Source of the DNA: Hyphomonas sp. | Lineage (GTDB): Bacteria > Pseudomonadota > Alphaproteobacteria > Caulobacterales > Hyphomonadaceae | Direction: 5' to 3' | NCBI RefSeq assembly: GCF_017792385.1 | Contig: NZ_CP051230.1 | Coordinates: 744,001 to 808,000, forward strand | Length of the DNA stretch: 64,000 nucleotides | In this document: piece after piece, positions 1 through 7,723 of the stretch | How positions within the stretch are numbered: position 1 is the first letter of the stretch | Layout of the letters: each line of letters begins with the position of its first letter | Notes under the pieces: model-generated | Database searches by the model: none | What the model saw: only the letters and a program-made list of their open reading frames with translations | What the model was told of the DNA's origin: nothing | Made by a program: the position numbers and the translations under genes

Positions 1-1201
1 CGAAGACACCGCCGCCCAGCACCGCTGCCAGCACCAGCGAGGGCGGCAGGCCGAGCGCGGCGGCGAGCGGCATGGCGATGGGGATCATGATGCCATAGGT
101 GCCCCAGCTGGTGCCGGTCATGAAGGCGGTCACGCCCGCCACGACAAACAGCACGGCCGGCACGATGACCGGCAAGACGAACTGGGCCGCAACGCCCGAC
201 AGGAAGGCCCCCGTGCCGAGCACGCGCAGACTGTCGCCGAGCGCGATGGAGAGGAAGAGAATGGTCACCACAGGCACCATTTCGGCAATCCCGGCAAAGC
301 CGCGTGCCTGCAGGCCGCCCTTCGGAAAGGCCTTGCCCAGCGCCAGCAGCCCGGCCGCCACGGCCATGGCCAGGCACACCGCCCAGAGGATCGACTGGCT
401 GCCGCTGCCGGCCAATATGTTGCCGCCGCCGGTCCAAGCCATGAAGCCGAGCGCGCCGGCAATCATCACGGCCAGCGGCAGCCACATATATATCGCGCGC
501 GTCGGCGCGACGGGCGCGTCTGCTTCGGCCTGCACGCCGGCGCCCTGCCCCGCCGTTTTCATCGGGCCGAAGACCCGGCCGGTGAACACGGTGGCATATA
601 CGCCGGCCAGCGTCAGGAGGGCATAGAAATTCCACGGGATCGTGCCCGCCACCACGCCGATCGGACTGTCAAAGCCATAGGGCTCGACCAGGCCGAGCGC
701 ATAGGCGCCCCAGCCATTCAGCAGGATCAGCGCGCTGATCGGGGCCGAGGTGGAATCGATGATATAGGCGAGCCGCTCGCGCGACAGGCCATGCGCATCG
801 AACAGGCGCTGGCCCAGCACGCCGCTGCTCAGCAGGCTGACATTTGTCTCGACGAAGATGGCTGTGCCCGCCAGCGCCGGGGCCAGGGCAGCGCGGCGCG
901 GCGTCGATGCCAGGCCCCGCCGCATCAGGCCGCGCACCAGCGCCTCGACGCCGCCGGAATCGCGCATCCAGGCGATCAGCGCACCGATCAGCAGGCAGAA
1001 CAACAGGACGCGTGTATTGCCGGGGCTCTCGAACACGCCGACCGCACGGTCAATCGCGCCCAGCGCGCCGAGGCCCGGATGAAAGCCGGCAATCAGTGTT
1101 TCCGAGGCCAGCAATGCCAGGCCCAGCGCGGCATAGACATTGCGCGTCGCCAGCGCGACCAGGATCGCCAGCACGGGCGGCAGTATCGTCAGAATGTCCA
1201 G
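1..1201 (-). CDS. NhaC-family Na+/H+ antiporter, C-terminus cut by window edge
   Basis: About 400 codons are open from 1201 down to the window edge. The translation is almost entirely hydrophobic helices joined by short loops. It includes FVETNVSLLSSGVLG, YIIDSTSAPISAL and a glycine-rich FMTGTSWGTYGIMIPIAMP, which match the helical-hairpin signatures of the NhaC family of Na+/H+ (or organic ion) antiporters. The C-terminus lies outside the window. No ATG, GTG or TTG lies between the upstream in-frame stop and residue 1. A perfect AAGGAGG sits 7 nt before a CTG at 1201-1199, so I place the start there; a downstream GTG near 1178 is the alternative but would cut into the first helix. The transported ion cannot be told from sequence. 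Confidence 0.8.
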   Translation of the reverse strand, partial: MDILTILPPVLAILVALATRNVYAALGLALLASETLIAGFHPGLGALGAIDRAVGVFESPGNTRVLLFCLLIGALIAWMRDSGGVEALVRGLMRRGLASTPRRAALAPALAGTAIFVETNVSLLSSGVLGQRLFDAHGLSRERLAYIIDSTSAPISALILLNGWGAYALGLVEPYGFDSPIGVVAGTIPWNFYALLTLAGVYATVFTGRVFGPMKTAGQGAGVQAEADAPVAPTRAIYMWLPLAVMIAGALGFMAWTGGGNILAGSGSQSILWAVCLAMAVAAGLLALGKAFPKGGLQARGFAGIAEMVPVVTILFLSIALGDSLRVLGTGAFLSGVAAQFVLPVIVPAVLFVVAGVTAFMTGTSWGTYGIMIPIAMPLAAALGLPPSLVLAAVLGGGVF

Positions 1202-1759
1202 GGCCCGGCCTCCTTGCGTGCACGCGGCTCACCTAAGCGCATTCGCCGCCCGATGCCCAGCGCCCTGTATGACGGGCGGGGGCGCGGCCGGGATTTTGAC
1301 CCAGGATTCGGGCCCGGTCACAAAACTGTGAAATTCTCGTCGGAAGGGACTCGACTCAAGGGCAGTTTTGGGGAATCATTTCGGTTAGCCAACGAAATCC
1401 GGGCGGGCGCCAACCCGCTTCAGGAGCGGCGGCAAGTACATCGCCCTCGACGGAAGGGCCGGGCCAGAAGCAAGGCTGCGAGAGCAGCGGCGCAAAGGGC
1501 CAGGCGGGACCGCGAGACAAGGCAGGCGATGTCTTCGATGAGGGGAGCTAGACCCCGAGCGAAGGGCTGTAGGACGTGACCGGAGCGCGATCCGAAACAC
1601 GTCACCAAAGGAAAATCCGAAAGGATTTCCGGCGGTTAGGTCAGGCTGACGCGAACTCGCCCGTGCGAATGAGGGAAAGTCTGATCCGGGAGACGGCCTT
1701 GGGCGCAAGCCCGCTCGCAAGATGTGTGGCGGCGACCAGACCGGATCCTGACAAAGGGC

Positions 1760-1786
1760 AAAAGAAAAGGCCCGCTTTCGCGAGCC
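1760..1786 (-). terminator. Intrinsic terminator on the minus strand
   Basis: Read on the minus strand, GGCTCGC-GAAA-GCGGGCC forms a 7-bp stem (one G-U pair) capped by a GNRA tetraloop and followed by TTTTCTTTT. No annotated minus-strand gene lies immediately upstream, so it either ends a short unannotated minus transcript or insulates the antiporter gene downstream of it. Confidence 0.6.
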
Positions 1787-1865
1787 CGATCCTTGCCCGG
1801 TGTCAATCGAGGACCGACAACGAGTGCATGCACAATGTCTCGATAGTCTGATTCGAAGCACCAGA

Positions 1866-1901
1866 GAAGGTGTGATCGTCCGCGATCACACCTTCTTTTT
1901 T
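1866..1901 (+). terminator. Strong intrinsic terminator on the plus strand
   Basis: A perfect 13-bp stem (GAAGGTGTGATCG paired with CGATCACACCTTC, loop TCCG) is followed directly by TTTTTT. There is no plus-strand protein gene upstream within the window, which is the main reason to suspect a plus-strand non-coding transcript ending here. Confidence 0.75.
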
Positions 1902-2036
1902 GCGCGCGGCGGTTTTCCGGAATTCGCCTCTTGCGCGAGTCCGGCCGCAGACGCCGCCGCAACCCCTGCCCCGTCTCGCGCGTAGTCTCTGCGAACCCGA
2001 TCCCTGACACGCCCCATCCCGAAAGGCCCCGCCCCC

Positions 2037-3014
2037 ATGCTCGCCCTGCTCGAACCCGTCTTCGTGTTGATCGGCGTGTGGGGCCTGTTCGCCGCCCTCG
2101 CGCCAAAGCTGCGCACGGAAATCTGGTGGATGCGCATCTGGGTCTATGGCCGGCTGCAGACCTGCCTCATCCTGTTCGCGGCCCTCGGCCTGTATCTCGC
2201 GCTCTATCCCGTCGGCGACATCGGCACGGCCACCCTGCTGATGGCCTATGCGGTCGGCCTGTCGATCTGCGCGCTGGACATCTGGCCCTATTTGCCCGGC
2301 CGGAAGCGCGAATTGCGCCGTGCCCGGCCCGGCAGTCCCGGCACCCCGCTGTCCGTGCTGCTGCTGAACGTGCTGCAGGAGAATGAGGACCATGCTGCCG
2401 TGCTCGCCCGCATCCGTGACAGCGATGCCGACATTGTCTTCCTGTCGGAAACCAATGCCCGCTGGCGCGCCGCCCTTGCCCCGCTGGAGGCCGATTATCT
2501 CCACACCTTCCTGCTCGACAAGGAAGACCATAACGGCCTCCTCTTCTATTCGCGCCATCCCGTCACACGCACCCAGGAACGTTATCTCTGCCAGGATCAT
2601 GTGCCGTCCCTGACCATGGACATCGATCTGGCCGGCCGCGAGGTGCGCCTCTACTGCATCCATCCGCGCCCCCCCCGCCCGCGCGATGACACGCAACATC
2701 TCGATGACGAATTGATGATCGTGGCCGATGAATTGCGCGAACAGCACCGCCCTGCCCTCGTGATCGGCGATTTCAACGAGGTCGGCTGGTCGTGGATGGT
2801 GAAGGAGTTCAAGCAGCATGGTGGCCTGTGCGATCCGAAACGGGGCCGTGGCCTGTACAATTCCTATGGCGCGAAGTCGCCCTTCCTGGCCTGGCCGCTG
2901 GACCATGCCTTTGCCACGCCGCACTTCGATCTGACGCGCATCTGCCGCCTGCGTCCGTGCGGATCGGACCATTATCCCATCCTGTACGGCTTCCACCTCC
3001 GCCCCGGCCCTTGA
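2037..3014 (+). CDS. Membrane-anchored endonuclease/exonuclease/phosphatase (EEP) family protein
   Basis: The 325-residue product has three hydrophobic helices in its first ~85 residues, then an EEP (DNase I-like) domain from about residue 103 to the end. The metal and catalytic motifs of the family are visible in order: LLNVLQENED, LSETN, CIHPRPP, VIGDFNEVGW, LDHAF and GSDHYPI. Layout and motifs resemble the YafD-type proteins, with the catalytic domain placed outside the cytoplasm or at the membrane. EEP domains hydrolyse phosphodiesters or phosphomonoesters (nucleic acid, sphingomyelin, inositol phosphates); the substrate here is unknown. An AAGG-like RBS precedes the ATG. Confidence 0.85.
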   Translation: MLALLEPVFVLIGVWGLFAALAPKLRTEIWWMRIWVYGRLQTCLILFAALGLYLALYPVGDIGTATLLMAYAVGLSICALDIWPYLPGRKRELRRARPGSPGTPLSVLLLNVLQENEDHAAVLARIRDSDADIVFLSETNARWRAALAPLEADYLHTFLLDKEDHNGLLFYSRHPVTRTQERYLCQDHVPSLTMDIDLAGREVRLYCIHPRPPRPRDDTQHLDDELMIVADELREQHRPALVIGDFNEVGWSWMVKEFKQHGGLCDPKRGRGLYNSYGAKSPFLAWPLDHAFATPHFDLTRICRLRPCGSDHYPILYGFHLRPGP

Positions 3015-3082
3015 TCCCTGTCAGATTGGCATGCCCGGAAATCGCGTGTAACCTCTGCTTAACCAATACCGAGGGGACGGTG

Positions 3083-5188
3083 ATGCGGCGAATAAACTTG
3101 GTTTCCAATCTGTGCGCCCTGGCGCTCGCCGCCCTGCTCGCGGCCTGCAGTGCGCAGCAGGACGCGGGTCAGGCCTATGATCCGGAGCCAGAGCCGGACC
3201 CGCAATTCGAAGTGCCTCCTCCTCCGCCGCCGCCTCCGCCTCCGCCCATGATCGACTCCCCAACGGAGCCGGAGCCGCCCCGCGCATCGGCGCCCGGCAG
3301 CAGCCCCAACCCTGGCCGCGACAGGCCGGGCGTGTCTCCGGAACTGCCTGGGGACATCGCGGATGAAGACGAGAACGACGAGCCCGGCAGCCCGAGCCTT
3401 GGCTTCGGCGAAGCGTCCGATCTGGAAGAGTTGCGGGAACTCCATGCCGATAATCCGGCATTTCTCGAGTGGCTCGACAGCTTTGCCGACGGTGCAGAGG
3501 ACCTTGCCGCCCTCGAACCTGCGGCCGGCGCATCCGACACAGAATTCTGCCAGGCTGAAATCTCGGCCCCCCGCACCCTGCTGATCACCTGCGACGGCGC
3601 CGGATCCGGCACCTACTCCCAGGCCACGCATCGCATCGAAGGGGACCTGACCGAAACCCTCGACCTGCTCGCACGCGATCTTGCCGGCGAAGGTCTGGAG
3701 GTAGGCCTGTTCGACCGCCAGCTCTGTTTCTGGAGCGAGACCATCTCGATCGACGGGTCAGACCTCGTCATGAATTGTCCCGATTGGGACTTCCGCTACT
3801 CGGAGCTGGCCGCCGAAGCCGCTGCTGCATTCGACAGCGGCCGGATCGCACACCATGCGCCGGAACAGATGGTGCTCGGGCAGCCCTATTTTCTCGAAAT
3901 CGCGATTCAGCCAATCCAGAGCAACACGACAGAAGCTGAAGTTGACGACTCCCTGCGCGCCGTGATGGGAACGGGCTTGGCTGCTGACAGTTCGGAGCAG
4001 GCCTTTTCGCTGGAATTCGACACGGTCCGCGCAAGTCAGGTCATGATGGCCAATGCCACGGCCGACGCGTTTGACCTGACCCTGATGACCCCCGAAACCC
4101 AGCCCGTCGTGCCGGGAGAGCCGACCTTGTGGCAATGGAAAGTCGTTCCGCGCTCGGTCGGCACACCAAATCTGACGTTCACCGTGTCCCAGCGCGTCTC
4201 GGTCGAGGGTCAGAACCTTGCAAAAGTGGTCAAGACCATTCCCGTTTCGGTGAATGTGGTGTCACTGGACGTGCTGCTCGCCGATCCCGGCCCGGCAGCA
4301 GATGAAGCCGCGGATGCGCGCCGGTCAGCTGGATCGGACGAAGACACGGTGATGCCGCTGACCGGGTCCCTCACCGCGCCGCCCTCCGGCGTAAGCGATA
4401 CCACGGAAATGAGTGTTGCCAACATTGCGAACGCCGCGTCCGGCCTGCTGCCGGATACGGAAATTGCCGGATGCACCTGGGTCAGTGGTCCCAATCCGGA
4501 CCGGCAGGCCATGGTGCTCAGCAATCTGGCTTACGCCCCGCCGGTCAGCCGGCTTTCCGTGACGCATGAAGACGGCGACCGGATCACCGACGCACTGTCT
4601 GCGGTCGGGTTTTCGGTGCTGAAATGTCAGGACCTTGGCCAGCGCCAGACGGTTCGCGCGCTCAGCCTGCTTGGCCGCATGTCGAAAGCCCGCAAGGATG
4701 CCGGTGCCTATCCGGTCACCTTCTTCTATTATTCCGGCCATGGCGTGAATGTCGGCGGCACCAATTTCATCCTGCCCACGGACATTCCCGGCGCGTCTCC
4801 CGAAGAAATCCGGGATTTCGGTGTCAGTTTCGAACAGATATTCAATCGCGTGTCGACAACTGTCGCGCCCACCTCGTTTATCGTGTTCGATGCCTGCCGG
4901 ACTGTCATGGATGATGAAAGCCGGGGCCTGATGCGGGCCTATAGCCCTGTAGGCTGGGCGTCCGGCGTGTTCCAGGCCTTCGCGACCGAGCCCGGCAAGA
5001 CCGCTGCCGATGATGGCGTCTATTCCGAGGAGTTGTCCGTCCTGATCCGCACGCTCGATGACCCGGCCAATGTCGTGTTCAAACGTGTCCAGGATGCGGT
5101 CGCAGCGCGCACGGGACAAAAGCAGAGACCGGTCTACACCGACGGCACGACGGGCGGTGATTTCTACTTCATCCAGGACGCGGACTAG
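3083..5188 (+). CDS. Lipoprotein with C-terminal caspase-like (peptidase C14) domain
   Basis: The 701-residue product starts with a signal peptide ending in a lipobox (LLAAC, Cys22), so it should be a membrane lipoprotein. Residues ~30-85 are Pro/Glu-rich with a run of prolines, probably a wall-spanning spacer. A middle region (~150-420) has paired cysteines and beta-strand-like sequence I cannot name. Residues ~470-690 form a caspase-haemoglobinase fold: YYSGHG gives the catalytic His553 and FDACR the catalytic Cys605, preceded by a regulatory-looking hydrophobic strand. Family knowledge: such bacterial metacaspase-like proteins are Cys proteases, usually specific for basic or acidic P1 residues. 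An ATG at 3083 was chosen over the in-frame GTG at 3080 and the long upstream extension, because it opens directly into the signal peptide. Substrate and role are unknown. Confidence 0.85.
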   Translation: MRRINLVSNLCALALAALLAACSAQQDAGQAYDPEPEPDPQFEVPPPPPPPPPPPMIDSPTEPEPPRASAPGSSPNPGRDRPGVSPELPGDIADEDENDEPGSPSLGFGEASDLEELRELHADNPAFLEWLDSFADGAEDLAALEPAAGASDTEFCQAEISAPRTLLITCDGAGSGTYSQATHRIEGDLTETLDLLARDLAGEGLEVGLFDRQLCFWSETISIDGSDLVMNCPDWDFRYSELAAEAAAAFDSGRIAHHAPEQMVLGQPYFLEIAIQPIQSNTTEAEVDDSLRAVMGTGLAADSSEQAFSLEFDTVRASQVMMANATADAFDLTLMTPETQPVVPGEPTLWQWKVVPRSVGTPNLTFTVSQRVSVEGQNLAKVVKTIPVSVNVVSLDVLLADPGPAADEAADARRSAGSDEDTVMPLTGSLTAPPSGVSDTTEMSVANIANAASGLLPDTEIAGCTWVSGPNPDRQAMVLSNLAYAPPVSRLSVTHEDGDRITDALSAVGFSVLKCQDLGQRQTVRALSLLGRMSKARKDAGAYPVTFFYYSGHGVNVGGTNFILPTDIPGASPEEIRDFGVSFEQIFNRVSTTVAPTSFIVFDACRTVMDDESRGLMRAYSPVGWASGVFQAFATEPGKTAADDGVYSEELSVLIRTLDDPANVVFKRVQDAVAARTGQKQRPVYTDGTTGGDFYFIQDAD

Positions 5189-5205
5189 CCCCACCCCGGA
5201 ATCAA

Positions 5206-5234
5206 AACACCGCCGAACCCCGTTCGGCGGTGTT
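5206..5234. terminator. Bidirectional hairpin terminator between convergent genes
   Basis: A perfect 13-bp inverted repeat (AACACCGCCGAAC / GTTCGGCGGTGTT, 3-nt loop) lies between the stops of the convergent genes ending at 5188 and 5260. The flanking T/A tracts are short, so efficiency is uncertain. Confidence 0.65.
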
Positions 5235-5259
5235 GAAGTCCGGGTCTGGTCCTGCCGGC

Positions 5260-5874
5260 CTACGGGCTGACGGGAACCGGCTCCTTCGGCGCTTCGGGCT
5301 GAGGTGGCGGCGGGGGAACATCATGCTCCACCAGCGTGTCTTCCGGCGCCGGCGCAGAGCCGGACACGGCGCAACAACGCACCTGCATCTCGAGCACACG
5401 GCTGTTGAAGCGACATTTCTCGTCATTGATCTCGCGCAGTATGGACATGCCGCCCGCCCGGTAAGTGTAGCGGGTCTGGGTGCAACTGGTCAGAGCATAG
5501 CCCGGCCGACAGGTTCCGGTGTCGGAATTCTGGATGGTGCGGGTTTCGCACTGGACTTCCTTGCTGTTGGCCGCCTCCGCCAGAGCGAGGGCGGCGTCAG
5601 CCTGTGCCTGCGCCGCGTCTGCGCTGGCCTGTGCCCGCGCAGCCGCCTCCGTGGCGTTGTCGGCCATCGAGCGGGCCTGAGACAGGCGCATGTCCGTGTC
5701 TGCGAGCGCCGTCGTGTTGCCATCGATTTCCAGCTTGAGCTTGCACACCGCCTCGCCGGCCTTGTCCGGATTGGCGCAATATTCTGCCACTGACTGTTCA
5801 GCAGGTATCATCTGACAGCCTGCCAGAAGCGCGGTCGACAGGACCGCCCCTGCAAGGAATTTCCCACTACCCAT
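5260..5874 (-). CDS. Small Cys-rich lipoprotein with Ala-rich coiled coil, function unknown
   Basis: The 204-residue product carries a signal peptide with lipobox LLAGC (Cys20). Residues ~50-110 are an Ala/Gln/Asp-rich heptad region suited to a coiled coil, as in Lpp-like lipoproteins. A segment with about seven cysteines follows (CETRT, CRPGY, SCTQT, CRFNS, VRCCAV), so disulfides are likely in the periplasm. The C-terminus is Pro-rich. The start at 5874 has GGAG 6 nt upstream; a longer form beginning at 5886 is possible. I do not recognise a family. Confidence 0.75.
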   Translation of the reverse strand: MGSGKFLAGAVLSTALLAGCQMIPAEQSVAEYCANPDKAGEAVCKLKLEIDGNTTALADTDMRLSQARSMADNATEAAARAQASADAAQAQADAALALAEAANSKEVQCETRTIQNSDTGTCRPGYALTSCTQTRYTYRAGGMSILREINDEKCRFNSRVLEMQVRCCAVSGSAPAPEDTLVEHDVPPPPPQPEAPKEPVPVSP

Positions 5875-5966
5875 ATTGTTCTCCATTTCTGGCCCCAGCC
5901 ATTTTGGCCGATATTCAAGGGGCACAGACCCGGAGCGTCAATGCCGCTCCCGCCTGAGGGGAGTCC

Positions 5967-6803
5967 TCAGGCTTTCAGTTTGTAACCCGACCGGAACATG
6001 AGCCAGACAGCAAAGATACCGGCCACAGCCAACAATCCGGTTACCCAGACCCCGACAATCACGGAGCTGTTGGCGACCCCGAGGAAACCATACCGAAACC
6101 CGTCAATCATGTAGAAGAATGGATCAAGCAGGGCCATTGTGTAGAAGGGCTCGGACATCACCTTGATGTCGTAGAAGGTGCCGGACAGGAAAGTGAGCGG
6201 CACGATCACGAAATTGGTGACCGCGGACAAATGGTCGAACTTGTCCGCCCAGATCCCGCCAATGGCGCCAAGTGCGCCGAGTGCAATCGCAGATGTAACG
6301 CTGAACCAGAGTATCGGCCAGAGATGGACGATGGTGAGGTCCGCCAGACCGCTGATCTGGATCCCGATGGCAGAAATCAGCGCAACGAGCAGCCCGCGCA
6401 CAACCGATCCGCCAATGAAGCCGATGGTCAGCTCCATGGGCGACAGCGGCGGCATCAGGAAATCGACATAGGTGGAATTGAACTTGGCCTGCACGAGGCT
6501 GGAACTGGTATTCTGGAAGGCATTCTGAAGGATGGCCATCACGATCAGGCCCGGCGCCAGGAACTCGATATAGTTCAGCCCCTCGAAATCACCCATCAGC
6601 CGGCCACGGTCGCCGAAAGCAAGCTTGAACACCGTCATGAACAACAGGGTTGTCACCACGGGCGCAAACACGGTCTGCATCCACACCTTCATGAACCGGC
6701 CGATTTCCCGCTTGAATAGGGTCCAAAGCCCCAATCCATTGATACTGCCATACTGGCGGACGTTTCGCTGGGCGGAGCTCTGGGCGGCGGCTGTATCGGT
6801 CAT
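5967..6803 (-). CDS. ABC-2 type transporter permease
   Basis: The 278-residue product has about six membrane helices and the ABC-2 permease pattern: a cytoplasmic N-terminus with TLFKREIGRFMKVW, then helices, a conserved APGLIVMAIL segment, and FLSGTFYDI followed by LDPFFYMIDGFRYGFLG near the end. Family knowledge: these permeases pair with a separate ATPase to export polysaccharides, lipids or drugs. No ATPase gene is adjacent, so the partner must be encoded elsewhere. The cargo is unknown. The gene is divergent from gcrA across a 275-bp regulatory interval. Confidence 0.9.
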   Translation of the reverse strand: MTDTAAAQSSAQRNVRQYGSINGLGLWTLFKREIGRFMKVWMQTVFAPVVTTLLFMTVFKLAFGDRGRLMGDFEGLNYIEFLAPGLIVMAILQNAFQNTSSSLVQAKFNSTYVDFLMPPLSPMELTIGFIGGSVVRGLLVALISAIGIQISGLADLTIVHLWPILWFSVTSAIALGALGAIGGIWADKFDHLSAVTNFVIVPLTFLSGTFYDIKVMSEPFYTMALLDPFFYMIDGFRYGFLGVANSSVIVGVWVTGLLAVAGIFAVWLMFRSGYKLKA

Positions 6804-6882
6804 CCGCGCTATCTAGGCATGATTGGACGAGTCTGCGAGGGGCAATGGACGGAAAAGTCACGGAAATTCGCGTGCCTGTTTT

Positions 6883-6934
6883 TTGTCCACAGGTCAGCAC
6901 AGTTAACCACAAGATGTAGAAAGCCTGTGGAAAG
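6883..6934. promoter_or_regulatory. Cluster of DnaA-box-like sequences upstream of gcrA
   Basis: Three 9-mers resembling the DnaA box TTATCCACA lie within 52 bp: TTGTCCACA at 6883-6891 (one mismatch), TTAACCACA at 6903-6911, and TGTGGAAAG at 6926-6934 (reverse complement CTTTCCACA). Established knowledge: in Caulobacter, DnaA activates gcrA transcription. Position 145-200 bp before the gcrA start fits a regulatory role. Binding is inferred only. Confidence 0.5.
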
Positions 6935-7030
6935 CGTGCGCTGCATGTTGTGTTTCGTTTCGCTGCTGATACGATATCTAGGTGCTGAGCGGATGGCGCG
7001 TAGCGAGCCATCTCAATATATAGGGGCTGA

Positions 7031-7054
7031 AAGATCGTTGGTGTTAACGATCTT
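7031..7054. promoter_or_regulatory. gcrA: Perfect 9-bp inverted repeat in the gcrA leader
   Basis: AAGATCGTT and AACGATCTT flank a 6-nt spacer, ending 24 bp before the gcrA ATG. It could be an operator (the second arm includes GTTAAC, similar to a CtrA half-site) or an RNA hairpin in the 5' leader. It is not followed by a T-run, so termination is unlikely. Confidence 0.5.
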
Positions 7055-7078
7055 CATCCGAGCTGGGAGACATTGACC

Positions 7079-7606
7079 ATGTCCTGGACCGAAGAACGGG
7101 TAAGCGTGCTGAAAAAACTCTGGGCGGAGGGCCATTCCGCTTCCCAGATCGCCAAACAGCTGGGCGGCGTGACCCGCAATGCCGTGATTGGGAAAGTGCA
7201 TCGTCTTGGCCTGTCCGGTCGTGCGACGCCGTCCCGTCCGGTCAAGCGCCCGCCGCGTCTGGCGCGTCCGAAGCCACGGGTGATGCCGGACGGCAGCGTC
7301 AAGGTGGCCGCCCCCGCGGTGCCGGAAAAGACCGAGACCCGTCCGATCGAGCGCAGCACCGAAGTGATGGCGCCGCTGCCTCCGCTGCAGCAGGCCGATG
7401 GTGAGCCTGCTTCGATCCTCACGTTGCGGGACTCCATGTGCAAATGGCCGATTGGCGATCCGGCCGATCCGAAATTTGCCTTCTGCGGCCGGAAGGCTGA
7501 TTGCGGTCCCTATTGTTCCGAACATGCCAAGGTGGCGTTCCAGCCTGCGCGCAAGCGCGACAGCCGGAAAGGCGCCTATGATTATGTCCGTCGCATCGCC
7601 GGCTAG
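7079..7606 (+). CDS. gcrA: Cell-cycle transcriptional regulator GcrA
   Basis: The 175-residue (from 7079) product begins MSWTEERV and continues KLWAEGHSASQIAKQLGG and TRNAVIGKVHRLGL, the diagnostic N-terminal helix-turn-helix of GcrA. A Pro/Arg-rich linker (~45-110) leads to a C-terminal domain with CKWPIGDP, FCGRKA and YCSEHA, the conserved cysteine/histidine segment that contacts sigma-70 RNA polymerase in Caulobacter. GcrA recognises promoters holding CcrM-methylated GANTC sites and controls S-phase and division genes. The start at 7079 is preferred over the in-frame TTG at 7073 because GcrA proteins begin MSWT; GGGAGA lies 9 nt upstream. A strong terminator follows. Confidence 0.97.
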   Translation: MSWTEERVSVLKKLWAEGHSASQIAKQLGGVTRNAVIGKVHRLGLSGRATPSRPVKRPPRLARPKPRVMPDGSVKVAAPAVPEKTETRPIERSTEVMAPLPPLQQADGEPASILTLRDSMCKWPIGDPADPKFAFCGRKADCGPYCSEHAKVAFQPARKRDSRKGAYDYVRRIAG

Positions 7607-7635
7607 ACCCGGCACGCACCCTTGCGTCTGACAGG

Positions 7636-7670
7636 AAGCCCCCGAAGTCATTCTTCGGGGGCTTTTCCTT
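7636..7670 (+). terminator. Intrinsic terminator after gcrA
   Basis: AAGCCCCCGAAG and CTTCGGGGGCTT form a 12-bp stem with a 5-nt loop, followed by TTCCTTTCC. It sits 30 bp after the gcrA stop. Confidence 0.8.
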
Positions 7671-7723
7671 TCCTGGCAGACCCGCTCTCGCCTTCCTGAC
7701 GAAACGCCTTTAAGCCGGTTTCC

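Larger units (their letters stand above)
1330..1901 (+). ncRNA. Candidate structured RNA ending at a strong terminator
   Basis: Between about 1330 and 1901 the plus strand can form consecutive stem-loops: ATTTCG...CGAAAT near 1378-1398, GCGGG...CCCGC near 1403-1418, GGGG...CCCC near 1541-1556, GACGTG...CACGTC near 1573-1602, a GAAA-capped stem near 1610-1632 and GGGC-GCAA-GCCC near 1704-1715, then a 13-bp terminator. Two loops are GNRA tetraloops in the plus orientation, which favours a plus-strand RNA. I compared it from memory with tmRNA, RNase P RNA and SRP RNA cores and found no match. The transcript start is unknown. It could equally be an untranslated decayed region. Confidence 0.25.
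1202..2036. other. 835-bp gene-free interval rich in hairpins
   Basis: No reading frame here has a plausible start with RBS or resembles a known protein; the long open frames on both strands are low-complexity Arg/Ala/Pro translations typical of non-coding high-G+C DNA. It holds several short stem-loops and two strong, oppositely oriented intrinsic terminators (listed separately). The last 60 bp serve as leader of the gene at 2037. Confidence 0.6.

Noticed and set aside
1330..1901. tmRNA, RNase P RNA or SRP RNA
   Set aside because: No tag reading frame with ANDN...AA, no T-arm GGTTCGAATCC, no GAGGAAAGTCC block and no GGAAGCAGCC-type SRP core was found, so only an unnamed candidate is listed.
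6883..6934. Candidate chromosomal replication origin
   Set aside because: Three DnaA-box-like 9-mers alone are not an origin; no AT-rich unwinding region or origin genes (dnaA, parAB, hemE) adjoin. gcrA regulation explains them better.
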